Source of the DNA: Rubrobacter sp.
GTDB taxonomy: Bacteria > Actinomycetota > Rubrobacteria > Rubrobacterales > Rubrobacteraceae
DNA length: 5,378 bases
Reading direction: 5' to 3'
Assembly: GCA_013815485.1 (NCBI GenBank)
Contig: JACDGB010000156.1
Location: 1-5,378 of the forward strand
Each line of letters begins with the position of its first letter. The first letter of the stretch is position 1. Both the position numbers and the translations under genes were made by a program. Shown piece after piece: positions 1 through 4,606 of this stretch. The notes beneath the pieces were generated by a model. The model was given only the letters and a program-made list of their open reading frames with translations. It was not told the DNA's origin and made no database searches.

Positions 1-39
1 CGGAACGAGGAATGGCACGGTATTGGGGAGGAGTGGCGG

Positions 40-1160
40 ATGAGCGTGGCGAGGAATATTGGGGGAGAGGATCTCGGGGGGACAACGTCCATACGCAAGG
101 TGGGGATCGCCGCTTTCTTCGGGGCCATGATCGAGTGGTACGACTATTTCCTCTACGGTCTGGCGGCGGCGGTGGTCTTCAATCAGCTCTTCTTCCCTAG
201 TCAGGCGCCGCTCGCCGGGACACTGGCGGCCTTTGCGACGTTCGGGGTCGGGTTCTTCTTCAGGCCCGTTGGCGGCATGATCTTCGGCCACCTCGGCGAC
301 CGGCTGGGACGCAAGACGATACTGGTCCTGACGCTCCTGATCATGGGAGTAGCGACCTTCGCCATAGGGCTACTGCCCACGCACGGACAGATCGGGGTTC
401 TGGCCCCCATCCTCCTGGTCATCTTGCGCACGGTGCAGGGCATCGGCGTCGGTGGGGAGTGGGGCGGCGCCGCCTTGATGGTGGTCGAGCACGCCCCCGC
501 CGGGCGGCGCGGCTTCTACGGAAGCTGTTGGTCATGGGGATGCGGGTCGCGGAGAATGCCTGCGGGTACATTTTCAGCGTGTTCGTGCTCGCTTACGCCA
601 CGCAGCAACTCGGGTTGGCTGAAAACATCGCTTACTTCGGGGTCATGATCGCCGCCGGGGTCCAGTTCTTCGTCACCCCACTCTATGGCGCTCTCTCCGA
701 CCGTATCGGGCGTCGTCCCGTGTATATGTTCGGCGCTGCCTTTCTGTTGTTGCTCTCGTTTCCGTTCTTCTGGTTGTTGGATACAAGGATGGTCGTCCTG
801 ATCTGGCTCGCCATCGTGCTCGGGTATGCGATCGGCAACGGCGCCATGTTCGCCACCCAGCCCGCCTTTTTCTCCGAGCTATTCGGCACGAACGTCCGCT
901 ACAGTGGCGTCTCCCTCGGCTACCAACTCACCGCAGTCTTCGCCGGTGGCCTCGCTCCGTTCATCGCGACGGCCCTGCTCGCCTGGGCCGGCGGAAATCC
1001 CTGGCTGGTCTCCGTCTACGTGGCCGTCCTCGCCCTGATCAGCCTCGTCTCCGTGTACCTCGCCACCGAAACGTTCCACGGCGAGATCTCCGAAGAGCTT
1101 TCAGGCAAGCCATCGGATGGACCTGGCGAAGCGTCCGGCGAACCCAGTCGGGCAGTGTAA
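40..1160 (+). pseudogene. MFS transporter, metabolite:H+ symporter type, broken by an internal frameshifting deletion
   Basis: This is an inner-membrane proton-coupled carrier for a small organic acid, here probably the sugar-acid substrate of the downstream genes (inferred from context). The first part, read from 40, has TM1 with the family-typical IEWYDYFLYG (residues 31-40), the MFS motif A GHLGDRLGRK (83-92) between TM2 and TM3, and the TM4/loop block RTVQGIGVGGEWGG ending in GRRGFYGS (155-162). The frame then shifts. From about 519 the second part reads RKLLVMGMRVAEN, which resembles the start of TM7, followed by the second motif A, GALSDRIGRR (687-716), and the TM9-TM12 half, ending at TAA 1158-1160. 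TM5, TM6 and the central loop are missing, roughly 80 residues compared with the usual 430-460. A single deletion of length 3n+1 explains both the loss and the shift. The ATG at 40 has GGGGAGGAG (25-33) upstream. Codon use is intact on both sides, so the break is recent or an assembly error. Confidence 0.85.
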
Positions 1161-1186
1161 ACGACCTCGATCAAACGGAGGAACCC

Positions 1187-1633
1187 ATGAACAGAGAGAC
1201 CATAACCGCGAGCGGTGCCCCGGAACCAGCCGGCCCATACTCCCACGCCGTCGTTGCGAACGGCTTCGTGTATGTTTCGGGGCAGGGACCGATCAACCCC
1301 GAGACAGCGAGCACGCCGGATGGGTTCGAGGATCAGGTTCGCCAGACTTTCGAGAACCTGAAAACCATCCTGGAGGCCGCTGGCTCTGATCTTCAGAGCG
1401 TGGTCAAGGTCAACGCCTACCTGACGGACCTGACCCGCTTCGCCCAATTCAACGAGGTCTACAAGGAGTTCTTCAGCGACGAGCCGCCAGCCCGCACCAC
1501 CGTCGGCGCCGACTTGCTCGGCATCCTCGTCGAGGTTGACTGCGTCGCCGTGATCGGGGACTCCCAACTCCCAATAAAGGGTCGCGGAAGGCCCGGATCT
1601 TCCGTGAGCGCGTCACCGATGAAGCAGAGATAG
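1187..1633 (+). CDS. ridA: RidA family enamine/imine deaminase
   Basis: Cytosolic, normally trimeric YjgF/YER057c/UK114 protein. It hydrolyses reactive enamine/imine intermediates such as 2-aminoacrylate released by PLP enzymes, giving keto acids and ammonia. The 148-residue product has the family blocks in order: GPYSHAV (16-22) with the conserved Tyr18, SGQGPINPET (31-40), VRQTFENLKTIL (51-62), VVKVNAYLTDL (72-82), and PPARTTVGADLL (100-111) with the substrate-carboxylate-binding Arg103. Glu116 lies in VEVDCVAV, matching the E. coli Glu120 position. GGAGG at 1177-1181 supports the ATG at 1187. The core ends near residue 125; the last 23 residues (SQLPIKGRGR onward) exceed the usual 125-130 length and look like an unstructured basic tail. 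It sits 26 nt after the transporter and 4 nt before the kinase, so it is probably operonic. The family assignment is secure; the physiological substrate is unknown, and it may be a pathway-specific paralogue rather than the housekeeping RidA. Confidence 0.93.
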   Translation: MNRETITASGAPEPAGPYSHAVVANGFVYVSGQGPINPETASTPDGFEDQVRQTFENLKTILEAAGSDLQSVVKVNAYLTDLTRFAQFNEVYKEFFSDEPPARTTVGADLLGILVEVDCVAVIGDSQLPIKGRGRPGSSVSASPMKQR

Positions 1634-1637
1634 CTCC

Positions 1638-2588
1638 GTGCCGCACGTGATCACCGCCGGTGAGACGATGCTCCTGGGGGTGCCCTCCCGGCCCGGGCTG
1701 CTCAGACACTCGCAGTCCCTGGAGCTAAAAGTGGGCGGCGCCGAGTCCAACGTCGCCATAGCCCTCTCCCGGCTAGGTATTCCCTCGGGGTGGATCAGTT
1801 GCCTGGGCGATGATGAGGCCGGACAGCTCGTTCTGGACCGCGTCAGAGGCGAGGGGGTGGACACCTCACAGGTGCGTCGCCTCGGAGAATACACGGGCCT
1901 GTACCTGCGCGATACTGCGGGAACGAAGGTCAGGGTCCACTATTACCGCGCAGGATCGGCGGCCTCCCGCATGGCCCCTGGAACCTTCGATCCCGGCTAC
2001 CTCGACGGGGCGGATTTTCTGCACCTCACCGGCATCACCCCGGCCCTCTCGGAGAGCTGCGCGGACTTCGTCCGGTGGGCCGCCAGGGAGGCCAGCGTGC
2101 GCGGTGCGCGCGTCAGCTTCGACGTGAACTACCGTTCCAAGCTGGGGCCAGCGGAGGTGGCGCGAGGCTTTGTCGAGGACTTGCTGCCCGAGCTTGATCT
2201 GCTCTTCGTCGGCGACGATGAGGCTCTGGCGTTGTGGGGCGTCTGTGGCGAGGGATTGGTGCGCGAGTTGGCCGCGGCGCATCCTTCTGGCGACGCTTTC
2301 GAGGTGGTGCTGAAGAGGGGGGAACGGGGCAGTTCCGCCCTGGTCGGGGGGCAGTTTGTCGAGGAGCCTGGCTTCGAGGTGCCTGAGGTGGATCCCATCG
2401 GCGCGGGTGACGCTCATGTCGCAGGCTATCTCGCCGGTTCCTTGTGGGGGCTGGACGTCCAGAAGAGGCTGAGCCTCGCCAACGCGATGGGCGCCTACAG
2501 CGTGATGACGCTCGGGGACTACGAGGGGCTTCCCGGACCCGAAGAGATCCGCGCGCTTATGGACGGGAAGAGCAAACCGGGCAGGTAG
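1638..2588 (+). CDS. kdgK: PfkB-family carbohydrate kinase, probable 2-dehydro-3-deoxygluconate (KDG) kinase
   Basis: Cytosolic ribokinase-fold enzyme expected to phosphorylate KDG to 2-keto-3-deoxy-6-phosphogluconate with ATP. The 316-residue product has an N-terminal beta strand VITAGETMLLGVP (4-16), the substrate-side GGAESNVAIALSRLG (33-47), and WISCLGDDEAGQLV (52-65). HYYRAGSAAS (101-110) is the Tyr-Tyr-Arg block typical of KDG kinases, and FDVNYRSKL (161-169) matches the KDG-kinase FDxNYRxxLW region. KRGERGS (226-232) and the PfkB signature DPIGAGDAHVAGYLAG (252-267) follow, with catalytic base Asp258 and the GAGD anion hole. I chose GTG at 1638 because the next start (ATG 1668) would cut away the first beta strand. 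It begins 4 nt after the ridA stop with only a weak ribosome site, which suggests translational coupling. The adjacent aldolase supports a KDG role; a related sugar kinase such as 5-dehydro-2-deoxygluconokinase or fructokinase is the main alternative. Confidence 0.86.
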   Translation: MPHVITAGETMLLGVPSRPGLLRHSQSLELKVGGAESNVAIALSRLGIPSGWISCLGDDEAGQLVLDRVRGEGVDTSQVRRLGEYTGLYLRDTAGTKVRVHYYRAGSAASRMAPGTFDPGYLDGADFLHLTGITPALSESCADFVRWAAREASVRGARVSFDVNYRSKLGPAEVARGFVEDLLPELDLLFVGDDEALALWGVCGEGLVRELAAAHPSGDAFEVVLKRGERGSSALVGGQFVEEPGFEVPEVDPIGAGDAHVAGYLAGSLWGLDVQKRLSLANAMGAYSVMTLGDYEGLPGPEEIRALMDGKSKPGR

Positions 2589-2600
2589 AGAGGAAGAGAC

Positions 2601-3485
2601 ATGCCGGAACAGAAACTGGGCGGCGTCTACGTCGCCAACGTCACCCCCTTCAAAGACGACGCCAACCTCTCCGTGGACGACGGCGCCTACTTGGAGCACG
2701 TAGCCTGGCTCTCGGGAGAGGGCGTGCGGGGCGTGGTCCCCTTCGGCACGAACGGTGAGGGACCTTCGGTCTCCCTGGAGGAAAAACTGAGGGTTCTGGA
2801 CGCGCTGTTCGAGAGCGGACCAGGGCTGCAGGTGATCCCCGCTGTTATGCAGGGGAACCTGCCCGACACCCTTCGCATGATCGAGGTCCTGAACGGATAC
2901 CTGGCCGCGGCGGTGCTCGTCTTGCCACCCTATTATTTCAAGCCCGCCGGCGCCGAGGGGCTGAAACGTTTCTACGAACCGGTCCTGGAGGCTAGTAAAC
3001 ACCCCGTCATCGCCTACCACATCCCGAAGTACGCCGTCCCCGTCCCCATCGAGGTCGTGGGTTCCCTCCCGTTCTGGGGGGTCAAGGACTCTGGTGGAGA
3101 GCCAGGCTACGCGGAAGAGATCCTGGAGGCTAACAAGGGCGTACTGGTGGGCACCGAGGACGACGTGCGGGGCAGGGTGGGCATCGGGGCGCAGGGGGCC
3201 ATAAGCGCGCTCGCCAACTTCGTCCCCAAAGAGGTCATTGCCCTCTACGACAGCGCGACAAGCGGGGACGAGGCGGGTGGCGAGGCGCTCGAAGGCGCGC
3301 TCCGGAACGCCAGAGCCAGGACCAAGCAATACTCTTCCCCCGCCGTCCTCAAGAGGCTGGCCCAGGAGCGGCACGGCGTCCCGATGGGGACTGTGAGGCC
3401 ACCGTTCGTGCCGCTGCCACGAGGCTACGATCCCGAGGAGGTCATTCGGATAGCGCGGGGTACGGGAGAAGGGGGCGAGGCATGA
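2601..3485 (+). CDS. DapA-superfamily aldolase, probable KDG/KDPG aldolase
   Basis: Cytosolic class I (Schiff-base) aldolase/lyase of the N-acetylneuraminate lyase/dihydrodipicolinate synthase superfamily. In this operon it most likely splits KDPG or KDG into pyruvate and glyceraldehyde(-3-phosphate). The 294-residue length is normal. Visible motifs are VTPFKDD (14-20), the pyruvate-carboxylate loop FGTNGEG (48-54), PPYYFKP (109-115) with the inter-subunit Tyr, Tyr139 in YHIPKY, Schiff-base Lys162 in GVKDSGGE (160-167), and GAQGAIS (197-203). The position matching E. coli DapA Arg138, which binds aspartate semialdehyde, appears to be Tyr144, which argues against true DapA. The ATG at 2601 has AGAGG at 2589-2593 and starts 12 nt after the kinase. 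Kinase plus this aldolase type resembles the archaeal semi-phosphorylative Entner-Doudoroff pair. Alternatives in the superfamily are a sugar-acid dehydratase, the 4-hydroxyproline-pathway deaminase, or another pyruvate lyase. Confidence 0.82.
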   Translation: MPEQKLGGVYVANVTPFKDDANLSVDDGAYLEHVAWLSGEGVRGVVPFGTNGEGPSVSLEEKLRVLDALFESGPGLQVIPAVMQGNLPDTLRMIEVLNGYLAAAVLVLPPYYFKPAGAEGLKRFYEPVLEASKHPVIAYHIPKYAVPVPIEVVGSLPFWGVKDSGGEPGYAEEILEANKGVLVGTEDDVRGRVGIGAQGAISALANFVPKEVIALYDSATSGDEAGGEALEGALRNARARTKQYSSPAVLKRLAQERHGVPMGTVRPPFVPLPRGYDPEEVIRIARGTGEGGEA

Positions 3486-3507
3486 GCGGTCTTGATCCTC
3501 GCCGAGA

Positions 3508-3642
3508 TCATAAGGGGCCTCGCCAAATACCAATGGTGGCCCCAGACAGCATGACGCACAAGCCCTTCTCTACCCGACTTTTGAGGTAAGTCCCGGCATC
3601 ATCATCCTCGCCGCCCTGGTAGTTCTTGATCCTCTCGAACAT
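3508..3642 (-). CDS. possible 44-residue small protein
   Basis: A weak candidate gene, not recognised. It starts at ATG 3642 (reading leftward) and stops at TGA 3508-3510. The product begins MFERIKNYQGGEDDD, with an acidic N-terminal half and a hydrophobic stretch LCVMLSGATIGIW (residues 28-40). For it: GGAG lies 9 nt before the start, and all of the first codons after ATG (2-11) end in G or C, like the real genes here. Against it: it is very short, its 3' half has ordinary AT-ending codons, and its 5' end lies inside the large inverted repeat. An upstream in-frame ATG at 3663 would give 51 residues. It would be the third gene of the fmdB-DUF309 strand. Confidence 0.2.
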   Translation of the reverse strand: MFERIKNYQGGEDDDAGTYLKSRVEKGLCVMLSGATIGIWRGPL

Positions 3643-3676
3643 GTTCTCTTTCTCCGAGAACATGTTCGAGAGGATC
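3628..3676. repeat. perfect 21-bp inverted repeat with 7-nt loop between convergent genes
   Basis: The left arm (3628-3648) is exactly reverse-complementary to the right arm (3656-3676), with loop TTTCTCC (3649-3655). Each arm contains the self-palindrome GAACATGTTC (3637-3646 and 3658-3667), whose starts are 21 bp apart, about two helical turns. It begins 9 nt beyond the stop of the minus-strand DUF309 gene and 142 nt after the plus-strand aldolase stop. As RNA it would form a long stable hairpin, so a bidirectional transcription stop or mRNA-end stabiliser is the simplest role. There is no adjoining T-run, except TTTT at 3684-3687 on the plus strand. A binding site for a dimeric regulator is the alternative. 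Confidence 0.9.
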
Positions 3677-3685
3677 TCCGGGGTT

Positions 3686-4063
3686 TTAGATCCACGCCAC
3701 CTTCGGTATCTTCGACGTGTCGAATTCGCCTACGCGCGCGCGACCGAGCGACTCCAATTCTTTCAGGCACGATTCACATTCGCGCACGAGCTTCGCCACG
3801 TCCACGCCGAGGGTCTCGGGCTCGAATTCTTTGAGACGCATGGAGCCGCCTCTCAAGAGACCGGTGGCGCCGCGCCAGTTGCCGTTCTGGAGATGATAGA
3901 AGCCGACCCCGACTTGGAGGATTCCCTGGTACAGGAACCGGACTCTTCCCGGCTCCTGCATCCAGGCTTCTTCGAGATACTCGTGGCACTCGTAGAACTC
4001 GCCCCGGTTGAACTCCTCTATGCCTCTGAGGGCAAGGCCGGGAAGCCTCTCGGGGTTTTCCAC
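3686..4063 (-). CDS. DUF309 domain protein
   Basis: Small all-helical, presumably cytosolic protein of the DUF309 family, whose biochemical role is not established. The family core is clear: GIEEFNRGEFYECHEYLEE (residues 14-32 from this start) with the conserved acidic/His residues of an E-x-H-E-x-x-E pattern, then LYQGILQVGVGFYHLQNGN (44-62) and RGATGLLRGG. I chose GTG at 4063, one base after the upstream fmdB-type stop (TAG 4065-4067), giving 125 residues starting MENPERLPGL. Earlier in-frame GTGs (4087, 4090, 4099, 4105) would add an Ala/Val-rich stretch that is merely the other frame of the glycine/cysteine tail of the gene before it. The 4105 start gives 139 residues. No strong ribosome site precedes any of them, which fits translational coupling with the zinc-ribbon gene. 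Confidence 0.85.
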   Translation of the reverse strand: MENPERLPGLALRGIEEFNRGEFYECHEYLEEAWMQEPGRVRFLYQGILQVGVGFYHLQNGNWRGATGLLRGGSMRLKEFEPETLGVDVAKLVRECESCLKELESLGRARVGEFDTSKIPKVAWI

Positions 4064-4064
4064 G

Positions 4065-4310
4065 CTATCCGCAGCCGCAGCCTCCACCACAGCAGCCACC
4101 GCCACCGCCGCTCATCATGCGGGCGTCCATCATTGGGTTGGTGGAGAGCGCGGAGGCTCCGGGGGTCACGGCGGTGAAAGTGGAGATCAAACGCCGCGAT
4201 TCTTCCGAGCCGCACTCAGGACACCGGGCGGGCTCGTCGGCGGCGTTCATCGAACGCATCAGGTCGAAGCGCTCCTCGCACCTGGCGCATTTGTACTCGT
4301 AGAGAGCCAT
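4065..4310 (-). CDS. FmdB-type zinc-ribbon protein
   Basis: An 81-residue protein of the FmdB/CxxC_CxxC_SSSS family, named from a putative regulator of formamidase/amidase genes; its function is uncertain, perhaps nucleic-acid or protein binding. It opens MALYEYKCARCEERFDL, with zinc ligands Cys8, Cys11, Cys30 and Cys33 in two CxxC pairs (the second in ARCPECGS), the typical family layout. The C terminus is a Gly/Cys tail (residues 68-81, with Cys73, 74, 78, 80), common in this family and possibly a second metal site. The ATG at 4310 is preceded on the minus strand by GAGAGG and AAGGA. It leads a two-gene unit with the DUF309 gene. Confidence 0.9.
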   Translation of the reverse strand: MALYEYKCARCEERFDLMRSMNAADEPARCPECGSEESRRLISTFTAVTPGASALSTNPMMDARMMSGGGGGCCGGGCGCG

Positions 4311-4349
4311 CTGTCCTTACCTCTCGTTCGGGGTCAAGCCACGAAGCGT

Positions 4350-4379
4350 ATTGTACCGTCCCGCCCCCATGCGTTGCAG
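4350..4379 (-). promoter_or_regulatory. putative sigma-70-type promoter of the FmdB/DUF309 unit
   Basis: On the minus strand TACAAT (4355-4350) is a good -10 hexamer. CTGCAA (4379-4374) lies 18 nt upstream and is a weak -35 match. Transcription would start near 4342, leaving a leader of about 32 nt before the ATG at 4310. Assigned by motif only. Confidence 0.4.
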
Positions 4380-4402
4380 GACACGCGGTCACGGCGTAAA
4401 CT
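4374..4402 (+). promoter_or_regulatory. putative sigma-70-type promoter of tRNA-Ala
   Basis: TTGCAG (4374-4379) and TAAACT (4397-4402) are separated by exactly 17 nt. The predicted start, near 4409, is about 10 nt before the mature tRNA 5' end at 4419. The -35 hexamer is the same six base pairs that serve as the weak -35 of the divergent promoter. Confidence 0.5.
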
Positions 4403-4418
4403 CGCCCGTGTACCGGAT

Positions 4419-4491
4419 GGGGCCGTAGCTCAGTTGGGAGAGCGCCGCCTTTGCACGGCGGAGGTCAGGGGTTCGAATCCCCTCGGCTCCA
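4419..4491 (+). tRNA. tRNA-Ala (anticodon UGC)
   Basis: A complete 73-nt cloverleaf. The acceptor stem GGGGCCG pairs with CGGCTCC and includes G3:U70, the defining identity element of alanine tRNAs. The D arm is GCTC/GAGC, the anticodon stem CCGCC/GGCGG carries loop TTTGCAC with anticodon TGC, and the T arm AGGGG/CCCCT carries loop TTCGAAT. The discriminator base is A. CCA is not encoded (the next bases are CTC), so it must be added after transcription. The intact 3' end borders an integrase gene, making this the likely insertion target of a mobile element. Confidence 0.98.
4469..4491. other. probable attachment site (att) at the tRNA-Ala 3' end
   Basis: Inferred. Tyrosine integrases commonly recombine within the T arm and acceptor end of tRNA genes and leave the tRNA intact. 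Here the T-arm/acceptor segment is followed about 115 nt later by an integrase. No second copy of this segment is present in the window, so the exact core and its boundaries cannot be fixed. Confidence 0.45.
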
Positions 4492-4522
4492 CTCAAGAAA
4501 TACGAGTTTTGCAGGAAAAATA

Positions 4523-4583
4523 GCAGCAACTAAAAAGGCCCCGGAGTGTGCTCCGGGGCCTTTGGCAGCAACGTGGCAGCAAC
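4523..4583. repeat. three direct copies of GCAGCAAC beside the tRNA
   Basis: The octamer occurs at 4523-4530, 4565-4572 and 4576-4583. The last two sit in an 11-bp tandem (GGCAGCAACGT then GGCAGCAACG), and the first lies on the other side of the hairpin terminator. Clustered short direct repeats next to an att core are typical arm-type binding sites for tyrosine integrases; that role is inferred. Confidence 0.55.
4534..4563. terminator. bidirectional intrinsic terminator between tRNA-Ala and integrase
   Basis: AAAGGCCCCGGAG (4534-4546) pairs perfectly with CTCCGGGGCCTTT (4551-4563) around loop TGTG: a 13-bp, very GC-rich stem. On the minus strand the stem is followed by TTTTTA, so it best serves the integrase transcript, whose stop is about 44 nt upstream. 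On the plus strand TTT ends the stem, and it can also stop the tRNA transcript. Confidence 0.9.
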
Positions 4584-4606
4584 GCATTCCCGCGTTCTGC
4601 GGTGAA

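Noticed and set aside
2..43. Possible tail of an upstream gene ending in TGA at 41-43, overlapping the transporter ATG
   Set aside because: Only 13 codons are visible and the other plus-strand frames are also open here, so no real evidence can be given.
1016..1567. 183-codon minus-strand frame opposite ridA
   Set aside because: It lies antisense to a clear RidA coding region and shows no domain or ribosome site.
1866..3533. 555-codon open frame on the minus strand opposite the kinase and aldolase
   Set aside because: It is the complement shadow of two well-supported genes in GC-rich DNA. The product is rich in His, Arg, Asp and Gly without any recognisable domain.
3510..3555. GGGGCC...GGCCCC hairpin after the aldolase as an operon terminator
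   Set aside because: The 6-bp outer stem has an 18-nt interior and no T-run. The 3628-3676 repeat is a far stronger candidate.
3482..3589. 35-codon plus-strand frame whose ATG overlaps the aldolase stop (ATGA)
   Set aside because: The overlap looks like translational coupling, but the codons lack the strong G/C third-position bias of the operon and no family is recognisable. It also overlaps the slightly better minus-strand candidate.
3637..3667. GAACATGTTC as a LexA/SOS box
   Set aside because: Gram-positive LexA sites have GAAC and GTTC separated by 4 nt; here the spacing is 2, and no DNA-repair gene is adjacent.
4008..4523. Plus-strand frame running across the FmdB gene into the tRNA
   Set aside because: It reads through the complete tRNA-Ala and opposite two clear minus-strand genes.
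4523..4583. CRISPR-like repeats
   Set aside because: The repeats are only 8 bp, with unequal spacing of 34 and 3 nt, and no cas genes are present.
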